Of a stretch of DNA of 64,000 nt, positions 47,354 through 63,816 are shown one piece after another. Below the pieces are notes generated by a model. The model had not been told where the DNA came from. It searched no databases and was given only the letters and a program-made list of their open reading frames with translations. The stretch is taken from positions 18,036,418-18,100,417 of the forward strand of contig OZ012688.1 in NCBI GenBank assembly GCA_963942565.1, given 5' to 3'. A program made the translations under genes and the position numbers. Origin of the DNA: Maea johnstoni. Taxonomy: Eukaryota > Annelida > Polychaeta > Spionida > Magelonidae. Position 1 is the first letter of the stretch; each line of letters opens with the position of its first letter.

Positions 47354-48579
47354 ACCCTTTTTTTCTTTAATTGTGGCAAGATAAGGGTAATTTGTCATGT
47401 TCCCAGACATAATACTTTTCACATGCAAACTTAAAGGAAGCATAGATAGACAGGTATTTGGAAAAGAAATTCCTTTATTAAGACAGGCAAAGATATCTTT
47501 GCAGTATATTTCACTCTGAATTTCTTTAGGTGATATGCTTTTTTCATAAAACGCATCTTTCTGGAGACTGCAGTTACAGCAGCACCAGCAGGAATCCTGA
47601 CTTAAAACTTTGGGGCTGACATTACAATTAGTGTATTTTCTATTAATAATCATACGCCATTTAATTTGGGTACAGAATATCAATTATTTCGATTCGATAC
47701 CCAATCATTCAATTCGATTTAATTGACAAAATGAAAATGTTGATTTATCGATTTGTCGACTATCGATGACATCCTTAATTACAACTGCACATAAAGTGCA
47801 CACACACAAACACGCACATTATGAGAATGTTGTTTGGATCTATGATTCCTTTAATAATGAATATGGACAAAAAAGAATTTACACAATATTCATAGATTTG
47901 TGTGTAATGTTCTTAATAACATTCTTCCATCAAAAGTTCTCCCACCTCTGCATATGCCTTTATGATTTAATCAAAATTGGCAAAATTGTTTTTAGCAGCT
48001 GTGAGCATTAATGGGTTAAATCGCACAGTCATAACGGTAGCCCTACAAGTCTGTAATCCCACAGGTGTTTAGGGTCAGTGAAGCCCTGGATATCCAGGGA
48101 GCTAAATATTAAGGGCCATTCCTGCACTCAGCCAGTAGTTTTCATGTTATTGCAAAACGCAGCAAAAGCAAAAAGTTATCTCTTTCTTATCACTTGCATT
48201 TACATCAAAGTCAGTCGTGCAATGTTGATGCGTGCACAATCTTTCCAATTAAGTTTTTCAAATAATATAATAATTGTTAGTGAGAATCAAATAATTTCAA
48301 CATTTTGTCAAATCAAGTGAGTTTTGCAGGCCCTATCTTATTGACGCAAGAAATTGATTAATGAAATGAACGTAATCTTTTCAGAATTTACAGTAATCAA
48401 ATACAGGGCCTAAGTAGGCAGTTTCCTTAATGTACCACTTGCTAAAAATCATTATCAACAATGACAGTGTCGCTCTAGTTATCAGGAAGGAAATGCTCTT
48501 TGCCCACTCTCCTGGGTGGGCTAGCCTGCCAAATGCTAACTGGATCAGTTCCTCCTATGGCGATTACAGGGGTTTCTAT

Positions 48580-48942
48580 TAGGGTTGGGAATCGGTTACA
48601 ATTTCATGATCGATAATCAGAAGTTATCAATTATCGATCATAATCAGTTCATCGCACTTTTGCAGTAATTGGGTACTAGAGGTCTAGAGCCTAATAATAA
48701 GTGATAGTCTATGACAATTAATACTTGCTATTAGCACCTACCTTAACTTCGTTTTGAAGTGTTTTTGGGGCTTAGTTTCATAGCAAGGAAGCTGACAACA
48801 TGTCTGTCATTTAGTTCTATATTTTGCCACTGGGTGTCACCTTTTCCGATTATTATCGATTGCCAGTTTTGTAATCGATTAATCAGAATCAGAGAGGTAA
48901 ATGATTGATTATCGATTATAATCGATGATCGTCCCAACACTA
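48580..48942. mobile_element. hAT-like element (TAGGGTTGGGAATCGG), copy B only
   Basis: TAGGGTTGGGAATCGG to CGTCCCAACACTA, 363 bp, flanked by the perfect 8-bp duplication GTTTCTAT (48572-48579, 48943-48950). The region around it has no clear equivalent in copy A. Confidence 0.83.
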
Positions 48943-49495
48943 GTTTCTATGCACATAGATACTGGAGCATAGATGAGCCTTCATGATCGCCATAACAAGG
49001 GTGTCCAAGTAGATACTGGAGCATCGATAAACAGTTCCAGAGCACTGCATTTTTAACAGCCGACGTGTGACAATTGGTTAAAGGAATGAATAACAATAAC
49101 AAAGATAATAATTGTATAACCCCGGCATTTCCAACCCCCCCCACACACACACACATCAATTCCATCCTAATCGATTCAATTGCTGACACCATTTTTGATA
49201 TCAATTCTATCCTAATCAGTTCAATTGCTAGGACTGATTGATGAATATATTAATGTAAGAACCCAACTACTGATTATGACTAAAGAATGAGTAATAATAA
49301 CAAAGATAATAATCGTATAACCCTGGCAATTTCCCCCCCCACCCCCCCCCCACCCCCCCCCCCCCACACCCTCTTCCATTACTGGTTCGCACCAGGTCGC
49401 TTACCAAAACCACATGGCTAATGACCCCAGCCCATAATAAATCACACTCGCTGCTTCAGCATACATTTGCTTCTCTCCTGCTCTAGGTCTATAGC

Positions 49496-49728
49496 TTAAC
49501 ACATTCACAGTTCCTCTAAAAGTATCGTCTGCTACTTTCATACTTTTGAAAATAACTTATGAATAAAGCTAAAAGTCACAAAAGATTTGAAGGAGAGTTG
49601 TTGTCTGAGTTCTAAGTATCATTTTTTCATCAAATATTTTCCAAGAAATGCTTTTGTTGGATAAATATTTCCTAAATTGTCAGGCCTGTTTTGGCCACTC
49701 TGAGTGTGACTGAGTGTGAATGGGTTAA
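49496..49728. mobile_element. TTAA-type MITE, shared (copy B)
   Basis: Counterpart of 7267-7501 with a few substitutions and single-base indels. Confidence 0.8.
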
Positions 49729-49786
49729 CACATTGATGCCTGCAGTGGCAAAAAGGAGGCTACCGTTAAGCATTTCAGTGAAATCT

Positions 49787-50137
49787 TTAACCCTTCCAAT
49801 GCTGAGACTTCTTTCATCCAAAGCAAAAGGATGCAAAGATGTTTGAAAACCATCTAAACCCTGTTGTGTTGCAGGGTTTGAAATTAGGGGGTGCCAGGAG
49901 CAAATTTCTGCTGGGAGCCCAAAGATGTACTGGTTTCTATACACAACATCTCTAGGTAGCTTTAGAAGATGCAATTGGGCTCCCTGGATAAAATCTTAAT
50001 TATGAGCCCAGTGTTGGCATTCATTGGATAGCTCTCACTGAGAACTCTCAGACGAATCTCCACGTGCCAGGGTTTCAGTCAGTTTTTTTGCATCATTTTG
50101 TAATGGCCAAATTAGCCAGCAGCAGCATAAGGGTTAA
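49787..50137. mobile_element. Second-family TTAA MITE with nested insertion (copy B)
   Basis: Counterpart of 7561-7916, the same nested structure and TTAA ends. Confidence 0.72.
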
Positions 50138-50760
50138 GGCCTAAGCATACTAGGAAAAATGTTTGAAGGAGAAATGTAAACCAGAACAATTCCAACAACT
50201 CTTCTTTGAACATTCTGTAAGATTATTCTGAATTCGAAAGTTATTGACAAAAATGTTGAACATCCAGACGAAAATTTCTCTAACCATTCGTCACATGTGG
50301 ATTTCTTTTTCTTTCTTTCAAATATTCACCAAAATATGAATTTGTGAGATCACCAAAATAGTAGGGTCTTTCATAGGCTTGTATTAGAAGTGGGGACCAT
50401 TACTGGGAAACTTGAGTCATTGACTTGTTCGGGCCACTTCTGAGCGCTCGAGCTTGATAAGTTGTAGCCTGGTTCTCAGGCTGAGCTAGATATAATTCCC
50501 CCACCACTACATATACTGGGTGTTGAGTAGGTTTGATGTCTCTCTCAAACTATAGATGGCAGCACAGTTTTCATGAGTTGCAGTTTGAAACTGTTTTACC
50601 AAAGACAGCTCAACGTGACCCCCTAGAGGATTTATTCAGAACTGAACCTGTAGTGAAATCAACTCGGGGTAGATCAGTGGGACTATTAAGGTAAGAGCCA
50701 GTTAACACAGACTTGTAGCTAGAAAAGTTGCAGCTGTGAATTTACAAGGCCAGACATAAA

Positions 50761-51076
50761 GGGGACAAAGTAGCTCAGTTGGTTAGGTGTCGTACTAGTA
50801 ATCAGTAGGTCGCTGGTTCAATTCTCTGCTGGGGCAATTTGCTCTGTCCTTGGGCAAGACAGTCTATTCCATATTGCCATAGTCGACCCAGCTGCAAAAT
50901 GGGTACCTAGCATCAATAAGGCAGTGCTTAGAGTGTGCTATATGCTGCCAGCTGCTCTGGAATATCCCACTGGGGATTGAAATGGCTATGTGTACAGGCA
51001 TGCTAGGGAAGGAAGGTTGTGTGAACATTTCGGTGGATACAAGACTTTAAACCGAATACTAAAGTTACCTTTACTT
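50761..51076 (+). mobile_element. tRNA-derived SINE (copy B)
   Basis: Counterpart of 8549-8872, the same A and B boxes, small indels in the body. Confidence 0.87.
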
Positions 51077-51089
51077 CAGAATTATCCCC

Positions 51090-51302
51090 TTAACCCTTAT
51101 GCTGCTGGTGGCTAATTTGGCCATTACAAAATGACGCAAAAAAAACGAAAAAATGACTGAAACCCTGGCACATGTGTACTCATCAGAGAGTACTCAGCAA
51201 GAGCTATCCAATGAATACCAACATGGCAGGGTTTAGATGGTTTTCAAAATCTTTGCGCCCTTGTGCTTTGGATGAAAGTAGGCTTAGAATTGGAAGGGTT
51301 AA
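51090..51302. mobile_element. Second-family TTAA MITE, full length (copy B)
   Basis: Counterpart of 8886-9100 with a few base differences. Confidence 0.82.
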
Positions 51303-51622
51303 AACCTGCACTAAAAAGTTATTTGTTTACTGACCACTTGATCCCCACCACTGGCTCGAGCTATCACCAATCATAAAACAGTAGTCCTTTGGATAGATAA
51401 GAGATACTATGCAGGGTTCGACTTTCCCAGGGGACCAGGGGCATATGCCCCTAGAATTTGTTGCGTGCCCCCAGATCTTTCTAAGTAGGGGCCCAAAATA
51501 GTATGTTTTATAGCAAAAATATCTGCCAGCTGCTTTTGGCTGTGACAATACTAATGGAATTTACATGGTGCAAGTTGTCAATGTATTAGTATTTGCGCAA
51601 CAAGTGTTAAATTGTGACTTAC

Positions 51623-51704
51623 CTGATATTTTTCCCTCAATTCTTTTGGTGTGATTTTATAATTGACCCGTGGAAGCCAGGATTTGACATCTCGTAAAGA
51701 TACT
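51623..51704 (-). CDS. PLCG: Phospholipase C gamma, EF-hand exon (copy B)
   Basis: Second copy of the 82-nt exon, base for base identical to 9437-9518, with the same CAG acceptor and GTAAGT donor. As in copy A, no further downstream PLC-gamma exon is seen between here and the gap at 47353. Confidence 0.9.
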
Positions 51705-51793
51705 CTGAAATGATTATGAGTAAATCATGAGCTTTTCTAGGTTAGTTCTAGGCTGATGGTTACCGTGAGGTGCAAAAGATACAAGTTCTATTA

Positions 51794-51991
51794 GGCCTAA
51801 AAAAAAACTGTTTGTTTCCTGTAACGGTCCGTAAAAAAAATAGGGTAGGTAGGTCGGTAAAAATTTGTGTTTTATGCATGATTTACATTGATTGGGAGTT
51901 GGAAGGGCCGAAAAACATTAGGTAGGGATTTTTCTGAATACAAACTTGTTAGGGTAGAGTTACAGGAAACAAACAACTTTTTTTTTAGGCC
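51794..51991. mobile_element. Harbinger-like MITE (GGCCTAAAAA family), shared (copy B)
   Basis: Counterpart of 9608-9811 with TTA duplications retained. Confidence 0.87.
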
Positions 51992-52366
51992 TTATGAGAA
52001 ATGTATATATAAAATGAGACCTCTTTTTAAGTTAAATGGGGAGAAAAACATAGATAAAGGAGCAGGGCTTAACATTGGTGCTTTTGTAAGTAGAATTTGT
52101 AAATCAAAGCTGGAGGGCAAGCAAAAACTGTATCTTGCCTGCCCCACTGGGCAAGTACACTGTATATATATTCCGAATTTAGTTATGAGAATGTGTGCAA
52201 ATTGTGTTGTCTGGCATCCAAGCTTGTACTAGAAATCATGCTTTCACATGCCCCAAAAGTGTCGTGCCTTGAGGAGGCATCTCCAAATTAATGTAGATAG
52301 GAATGAAAAATATGTATTATAGAGAAACATGCCTAAAAATTTGAGAATAACACAATGAATACTCAC

Positions 52367-52505
52367 ACGTTGGCACGACTTTCGAGGCTGTAGAATTCTT
52401 TCCTGAGCCATCTCTCGACCTGTACGGGATGGGCCGAGCACACAGTGTCGGCCACCAGGTACTCCAGACCCTGTTTCCAGTAGCGGTACTCTTCAACCCT
52501 CGATG
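52367..52505 (-). CDS. PLCG: Phospholipase C gamma, PH to EF-hand linker exon (copy B)
   Basis: Second copy of the 139-nt exon, with intact splice sites and the same protein. Six bases differ from 10196-10334, in Ala, Asp-adjacent Ala, Thr, Ser, Ala and Arg codons, none changing an amino acid. That pattern means both copies are, or were until recently, under selection to keep the protein. Confidence 0.92.
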
Positions 52506-53365
52506 CTGAAAGAGAAAAAAATTGCCGAATTACTACCTGCTTTTTTTACATCTTCATTAGGGATTGGCACCTTTAAGATTTTAATGATACTATCCGGGTT
52601 TTAGCCAGGATAGTTAAAATATTCATTAGGTACCTCTCATTGAGTACTGTCATGAATATGAGTATTCATGTGCCAGGGTTTCAGTCATTTTTCAGCTTTT
52701 TTGCATTATATTGTAATGGCAAAATTAGCCACAAGCAGCATAAGGGTTACACCAGGCCTACATAGTCAAATGCAGACTGCAAATATTATTTGTATAATTC
52801 TCTCATCACATTAGTGTCTGAAGCAAAATAGTAGGGCCCTTCTGAGCATAATTTGCAAAATTTCTTCAGAGGAAACTTCTGCAAAAATGCATTTTTCTGT
52901 CATGTTGGAATTCATTGGAAAGCTCTCGCGGACTCTACCAGATGAGTACCCATATGCCAAGGTTCAGTCATTTCTCTGCCTTTTCTCATCATTTCATGTT
53001 GACCTAATTAGCAACCAGCAGAATAAGGGTTAAAATTAAATAACCCATTTTCTAACAAAACTTTATTAGCACAGGATGGTCCTCCCACTCCTCAGAAGAT
53101 AAGCTGATTTGTGGACACAGCTTCACGGTGACTGCCCATCTGGGTTACAGTCTCTGCCTCTTCCTTGACAAGTTACACTACAGTAAAAAATACTTCTTTG
53201 TTTACCTACAGCTTGAGCTAGACTGGGCCTTAACTGCAGCATATGAAGATAATATGCAAGAAAATACAGTTGCCGAAACAGAGGGGATTCTTTGGGTCCG
53301 ATGAACTACCTTTTCTAGTCTAAAATGTTCATTTTTGTATGCTAAAAATAGTCACTTTTTTTTTC

Positions 53366-56774
<3,409 letters not shown>

Positions 56775-56880
56775 TACTTACGTATACGTAGATAAATATA
56801 TATAAGGGAGGACTTTTATAACTGTCAGGAAAAGATGTACCCTATCCTGCGCTATTAAACAAATGGGAAAAAGTGGTCAC

Positions 56881-57030
56881 CTGCTAAGGAGAGCGTCTTC
56901 AGGCGGAATTCGTTTCCATAGAAGATGACAAAGCACATTGCAGGATCCAGTCTCCACGCATCGTCCACCCATTTCTCGAAGTCCCGAGAATTTTTACCAG
57001 CTCGGATTTCCTTCACCTCCCGGAGATCCA
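56881..57030 (-). CDS. PLCG: Phospholipase C gamma, PH-domain exon (copy B)
   Basis: Second copy of the 150-nt PH exon with the same splice sites. It differs from copy A by one base, a silent Phe codon change in the SRDFEKW motif. The intron that follows it is about 4.4 kb here against 2.5 kb in copy A, mostly because a 2.95-kb element sits in its (TA)n tract. Confidence 0.92.
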
Positions 57031-57823
57031 CTGCAATGGAAAACAAAAGAGATAAACATTTATGAATATATGTTTAACACATTTATACTTGGGAGTTCCT
57101 CCAGAAATTGTCGTCTGGATATATGATACTTTAGACAATAAGTTCTATGAAAATGAGAATACTTTTTCAAAATATTAGGAGAGTTATGTAAACATTTATG
57201 AATACATACATGTTTAATCCATTAATACCTAGGAGTTCCTCCAGAAATCGCTGTCTAGATCTATAACACTTATGACAATAACTTCGAAATTGAAATTAGT
57301 TTTTAAAAATATTTGAAGGATAGCTGTAGGTAGTGTTCTGGTTGGCATTTCTCCATCAAATATTTTCCAGGCTTAGCTTTTGCCGGCCTTAAGTGTCATT
57401 AAAATTGTGAGGCGGTCGATTGCCGATTGCCTTTTTTTTGCTGAATTCACTTACAACTTGCAACGGGGCAAGTGGTTATGTTGCACGCTGTTAACCACTT
57501 AATACTTTTTACCACTTAAAAAGAGTTCCTCTAAAAACTGTTGTCTGGTCCTCTGATACTTTTGACATTAACGCGGGAAGTAAGAATGAAACATTAAAAC
57601 AAACATCATTGCAAGAACTGTTTGTTATGTTCTGAGTAACTTTCCTGCTTCAAGCAATTTCCAAAATTCGCTTTTGCTTGAGAGAAAAAACAAAATTGAC
57701 AGGAGGCTTTTAGACCATTAATTGGGTTAAAACATACTACTATGAAGTGTGGATATCATGTAGCTCTGGGAACAATAAATTGTTTCTTAACCTGTTCATA
57801 CCTGGACCATGAAAGAGCCTGAC

Positions 57824-58153
57824 CAGGGTCTTAGCCAGCAGGGTGTCCAGGTGTCTTTTTGGCACCCTGGTCCACGAAAAATACCTATTTTGGGGGGAAA
57901 AGACACCCTATCTTTTGGACAGAATTTTTTGAAAATATTAATTACTAGTAGATATTCTAAAAAGTTTTATTCTTAAATGATATCTATAACATTTGTTGAA
58001 GAAATATTTAAAGCATATTATCACTTGATTTGTCAATTGATGTATATGGTCAGTATGATGACTTATTTTTTTTCAGTGAGGGGGTTTGGACACCCTGTCT
58101 TCTTGAAACCCCATTTTCGACACCTTGTTATGAAAATCCTGGCTAAGACCCTG
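57824..58153. mobile_element. hAT-like MITE of the CAGGGTCTTAGCCAG family, copy B only
   Basis: CAGGGTCTTAGCCAG at the left, CTGGCTAAGACCCTG at the right, flanked by AGCCTGAC/GGCCTGAC, an 8-bp duplication with one change. It lies about 24 bases from where copy A carries its own, unrelated hAT-like element. Confidence 0.85.
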
Positions 58154-58527
58154 GGCCTGACTATCTTGATGATATCTCCCTGACACAAGTATAATAATGA
58201 AGCGGAAATACTCATATAACTAACTTTTGAAAATATCTTTACATGAAATAATATCAATAGCAATGAACTTTTGACTCTCCTTTGAATATTTTGCAAGTTG
58301 GTGTTTTTCCCCAAGTTATTTTCAAGAATATCATTGATCAAAATCTAAATTCCAGGTAATGAGCAGAGGTTTGAGAAAATAAATACATATGAACAGTAAA
58401 CACCCATTTTCCATACTGCTAAAAAATAAATCAGTGTTGAAATCTCACAGGTGTTTCATCCCAAGTATTTCAGGATCATCTCAGACCAAGGAACAGTGTG
58501 CACAAGAGGAACTTGTTCACAATTCCG

Positions 58528-58914
58528 TAGGGATCGGACATACCAATTAATCGCTCATTCAACCTCTGACTTTGATGATCGATTGCAATTTTATAAGATC
58601 GATTATTTTAAAAGTGTTTTGAAAAAATAAATTGTATCTAGAAACAGCCTTTTGTTCAAGTGAGAGACTCCACTTTAAAAGCCTGCACAATCGTAAAGTA
58701 TTTAATTATATCAAAGCAGCACTGTAACAAGTAAAACTAAGGGGTTCAAGGGGTATTTATTAGCTCATTTACAAAAATGGAGCAAAGAAACCTTGAACAA
58801 GCCAAGACTACCAAAGGAAAACTGCGCATATACAACTTTGATTATTAATCGATCATCGGTCGTTCAGATGGACCGATGATCGATCTTGAAAATTGTGACC
58901 GATTCCGAACACTA
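58528..58914. mobile_element. hAT-like element (TAGGGATCG), shared (copy B)
   Basis: Counterpart of 15252-15618, flanked by CAATTCCG/CAATTCAG; left end slightly shorter and an internal segment longer. Confidence 0.75.
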
Positions 58915-59784
58915 CAATTCAGGTGTTCACAATTAGAGATTTCTTTGTATTTTAAGTAGAGAATATCATTGTGGAAAGGTATTTAGCTGACACCTTAGGT
59001 ATGGTGATACCCTTAACTCAGTAAATAAAATGCCCTGAACATACATGACCCAATTGGAGTGAAGTCAGGCATAAACCCCTGCTTTGGGCAGGACATATTT
59101 AAGGGTTCAGTGCAGCCGCATATAGATATATAGGTACCCAACTGGGCACCCTAAACATGGATAAAGGACTTAGCCAAGACCCTTCCAGCCTGCCCTTTGG
59201 ACAGGTAATTTCCAGATAAGTCGGTATATTTTTTGACCATGGCTCTTGCCTTAAAGGCAAAGATGAAGTCTTTCCATGAATAATTTCCAAGGTTTTTAGG
59301 GTAATGGCCGAATTCCTTCTTTGCAAACCACTGTCTAAGACTGGGCTGAGGTGCAAATAGCCCTTTATGAAGTAATAGCCTAGGCTATTATTAAATGTAG
59401 TTGGTATTAGGATTTAAACTGGCTGAGTAAAACTGGAGCTGACTTGCCCTGCAAGACAAGTGCTTCAGAGATTGTTTGTTTCTGGTAATCATTAAAATAT
59501 ATGAAAGAATATAAGAATAATAAGAATATATAAATATTATGTATATGTAGTATGTATGTTTGTATGTATGTGTCACTGTGTATGTCTTTACCAGTAAGAC
59601 CTAGGATCTACCGGTCCTGCAAAATTGTTACTGGTCCTACAAGAAAAAACATTGAATAAAATTCACTGACAACATTGTCATTTATTTGGGGGGAATCCTG
59701 CATGTTTACTAGCCCTGTAGGTTTATTTGAGGTCTTTTCTACTGGCCCAAAGCTGTTAAATTGGGGTAATTTTGTGTGTGTGTA

Positions 59785-59787
<3 letters not shown>

Positions 59788-59866
<79 letters not shown>
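59788..59866. repeat. (TA)n microsatellite expanded in copy B only
   Basis: About 79 bases of TA where copy A (near 16512) has only GTATATGTAT. An allele-specific expansion. Confidence 0.95.
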
Positions 59867-59870
<4 letters not shown>

Positions 59871-60208
59871 TAATAAATATAAGGTATCATGAGCATCAGT
59901 CCATCATGTCAGCTTCCCTAAATATATATATCCATAGCTCACATTCTCATGTGAATGAATATTTATCCTGTAGACAGTATTGTGATCAGTGTGTATCCTG
60001 TCTGCAGGGGGTCCCAGGGGACTCATCACATACAACACAATGCATGCAAATGTTATCATAACAAAAGCTTAATGACAATGGCTAATCTGTCTACCCTTGT
60101 ATTTGTCTAGAATGAATAATTGCTGATCTACAGAGAACTTCCTGGCTTCTGTTTTAAATTTCTGAGGGTTTCAGTATAGGCCAGTTGCATACTAGCCTAG
60201 TCCTAGGC

Positions 60209-60527
60209 CAGGGTCTTAGCCAGGATTTATGAAACTGGGTGCCTAAAATTGGCCATTGTAAAATTTTTGGGCGTCCAAATTTTTAAGGGGGACCTCAATA
60301 TACTCTGATTTCAACCATAAACATGTATAAATATATCTAAATTATAAGGCATGATATCCTTATAGAAGGTCATTGAAATTATATGGAGATGAAAAAATAT
60401 ATATTTTATACTGGAGATTGAGATTTTAAGAAATTCCTCACAAAAGAATTTGGGTGTCCTTAGGGGTGCCTTTTAAGGGTTTGGGTGTCCAAAAAGACAC
60501 CCAGACGCACTGCTGGCTGAGACCATG
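60209..60527. mobile_element. hAT-like MITE (GTCTTAGCC family), shared (copy B)
   Basis: Perfect 8-bp duplication TCCTAGGC at 60201-60208 and 60528-60535. In copy A (16872-17179) the same insertion has lost about a dozen bases at its left terminus, which would be expected to immobilise it. Confidence 0.83.
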
Positions 60528-62025
60528 TCCTAGGCCAAGAAATTCATTTCACTTCTTTAATAACTTACCTAATGTTTATATACCATTCTAATATGTTTAG
60601 CTAGCCTGCCTCCCAGGCCTTATCTAAATGTCCTCCCTTGTGGAAAAATGGCACTGCGGTATATGGAAACATCTATTCCCATTACAACCCCCTCGTGTGG
60701 CAATTATCTGAACTAAATGGCAATCAGTAGCCCACAAGTAGTATAAGTGCAGGCATTTATAAATAATAATAGAGTAAAATCAGAATAGTGCCTTGTAGCT
60801 AGGCTAGGTGTTTGCATTCATGTGTGTTTGTAGAAACACATACACAAACATATACATACCTTATTTTCTCAATTCAAATCAGATGTACTACAGCTGTAGA
60901 TGCCAAATATGCAGATCACTATGTACACTTAAAATGACAAAGACCACATGGTTTCCTCAAGAATGTCAATCACTGGATAGCAACCAGCAGATCTCACTCA
61001 ACAGGCTCAGCATGACTCCTAGCCCAGGTGTTGTTGAAAACCACTCAAGAGAGTGGTGGCCACCCTGGTCAGTGGTCAGTCAGAATCATGAGCCAATGAA
61101 TAACTAAATATGAGTAGACATCTTAGAATGGTATATAAACATTAGGTGAGTTATTAAAAAAGTGAAATAAATTTCTTGGCCTAGGACTTGGCTACACTTG
61201 AGTGTGAGCAACCTCCTCTATAATGTAAACAAATACAAGAGCAATGCATTCCTCTGTCTCCTAGTGACGGCACACTGAGGCTAGATTAGATGTTGTCCAG
61301 GGCTTTACAATGGGCCCTATGGTAATTGCTCTGTGGCCACCAATCCATGTTGTATTCATCTAAGCTATGGCAGCACTTCAGTCTTTAAATCTAAAGCAAG
61401 CACTCATGTTTATATGATCAGGACTACAAAATCTAACTGGAATATGTGTTTAGGCATTTTTTCTGCCATATTGTGGCTAGCCAGTTGTTTTAATGTTCAA
61501 AGGAAACTGGGATAAGGGTCTTAGCCAGGATTTTCACAACAGGGTGTCCAAAATGGGGTTTCAAACACCCTCACAGAAAAATTATAAGTCATCATACTGA
61601 CCATATACATTAACAAATCAGGTAATTATATGCTTTATTTCTTCAACAAATGTTGTAGTTATCATTTAAGAATTAAACTTTTTAAAATATCTACTTGTAA
61701 GTAATATTTTCAAAAAATTCTGACCAAAAGAAGGGTGTCTTTTTCCCCAAAAATAGGTATTTTGCATGGACCAGGGTGCCAAAAAGACACCCTGACATCG
61801 TGCTGCATAACCTTGTCACTGGGAATTTTCTCACCAAAACATGGTTCTGACCAATGCAGTGGCGAGAGGCAGTGAGCATCCAAATAAAAAAAACAAAAAC
61901 ATAATAAGGACCCCCATTTTTTGTATGAAAAATTTCTAAAAAATTCTAATTCAAGCGAATAATCATATAATTTCATTTCAAGATGACTCCTGTGGCATTT
62001 CATAGGAGTAAAACCTACCAGTGTA

Positions 62026-62338
62026 CAGGGGCTTAGCCGCAATGCGTCCAGCGTGTCATTTGGACACGCAGAACACTGTTTTTTGACAGTTTGGACACCC
62101 AAAAGTTTAATGTCAGAATTTGCTGAAGATGACTTTTCTTAGAAGATAGAAGATGTAGAAGCTGTAGTGTCACTTTTATAAGACACACAAAGTAGTATCT
62201 GGCCTAAAAAAGCAAAATCTATAAAGGTATAGGGTCTATCTTATTAGTAATATGTATTTTGTACCACACTTTGGACACGCAAAAGTCTTTGAAACCTCTA
62301 TTTGGACACCCTGTTTCCAAATATCGGCTAAGACCCTG
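62026..62338. mobile_element. hAT-like MITE (GTCTTAGCC family), copy B only
   Basis: CAGGGGCTTAGCCGC to GGCTAAGACCCTG, 313 bp, flanked by the perfect 8-bp duplication CCAGTGTA (62018-62025, 62339-62346). The empty site in copy A is 18738-18745. Confidence 0.88.
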
Positions 62339-62550
62339 CCAGTGTATGCGTGGGGGTGTAGGGGGGGGATTACAATGTAGATACATGATTTTGTTATGTA
62401 GGGCACCTTTTGCAGGGCAGGTGTAAATTGCGCTGGAAAGGTTATAAAAAAAGCAAACCTGCCCTGCATTTCATGTACCTCCAAAGGTTAATGTTGAGCC
62501 CTGCTGGCCCCTAATTCCTATCAATGGGACACTCATAACAGGCACTAACT

Positions 62551-62772
62551 TAGCCTGCCTCCCAGGCCATATTAAAATGTCCTCCTTGTGGATAGATGGC
62601 ACTGCAGTATACTAGGAGGTCAGATGGAAATACGACTACTTTCACTAATCTCCCTCGTGTGGCAATTATGTGAACTAAATGGCCAAACAGTAAGCTACAA
62701 GCCCCTATGTAGTATAGGTGCAGGCATTTATATATAATAAAGTAAAACAGAGTAGGCATTGTAGCTAGGCTA
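62551..62772. mobile_element. TAGCCTGCCTCCCAGGC element at the same site in copy B
   Basis: 222 bp, TAGCCTGCCTCCCAGGC to GTAGCTAGGCTA, flanked by AACAGGCACTAACT on both sides. It is related to the element at about 17254-17462 and 60600-60810, and not to the element occupying this site in copy A except at the termini. Confidence 0.7.
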
Positions 62773-63628
62773 AACAGGCACTAACTCAGTCCTACATTCA
62801 CAAGGTTTACCTATCAGTTTACTTTATCTAGGTAGCTAAGCAAATAATGGCACAGGTGATTCAGAGTTATGGGTTATTTTTGTCAACTGGTGGTATTTGT
62901 GCAGGGCTCAACATTAAGCATTTACTTGCCTGCCACAGGTAGCCACAAACTTGGGAAATGGGCTGAAAAGCAGACCTGTACTTTTCTATAGAAAACATGT
63001 CCAATGCGAAGGTATAATTTCTCTCAACCCTTACACTGCTGGTGGCTAATTTGGCAAATACAAAATGATGAGAAATGCCTAAAAAATGACTGAAACGCTG
63101 GCACATGGGTACTCATCTTAAGTACTCAGTGAGGGCTATCCGATGAATACCAACATGACAGGGTTTAGATGATTTGCAGAAATCTTTGTGTTCTTGAACT
63201 TTAGACGAAAGTAACCTCAGCATTGGAAAGGTTGTGAAAACATGTCCAATTTGGAGGTAATTTTCTTTATAAAACCTGTCCAATTTTGAGTTTTAACTGT
63301 GTCTGACATCATAGATGAATATATAACATGGACTTGCCATCAGCAGATCTCCCATGTGACCTGGAGTATGGGTCACAGCAGGGAATCAACTGATATACCC
63401 TGCTTATAGCAAATAGGTGCAGGAGATAGGCGAGAACTACGCTGTTAATGACTCGAGTGCAGCACTGATTACACTGCAGGTGTAAGAGTCAAGCCGACAA
63501 CACATGCATCTAATCTTGACCAGCAGGACATCATTTGCAAGTCCAAACCCTCAAAAATCACCCCTCAGGACACCCTAATTTTTAGTGACTAATTTCTTGA
63601 TTTCTCACACCAATATAATTCCCATCAC

Positions 63629-63816
63629 CAGGGTCTGACACTTAGATTTTAGGCTAGGGGCCCGAAAAGGTCTTTTGATGAAAAATAGTGACCAGTCAAA
63701 AACAGAATTTCTGGTTAATATACATACTATTTTGGGCCCTTAGTCTGAAAAATCTAGGTGCCCACAACAAAATCTAGGGGCATATGCCCCTGGGCCCCTG
63801 GGAATGTCAAACCCTG
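63629..63816. mobile_element. Small MITE (CAGGGTCTGACACTTAG family), copy B only
   Basis: 188 bp, same family as 6806-6991, flanked by the perfect 5-bp duplication ATCAC (63624-63628, 63817-63821). Copy A has a single ATCAC at 20956-20960. Confidence 0.85.
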
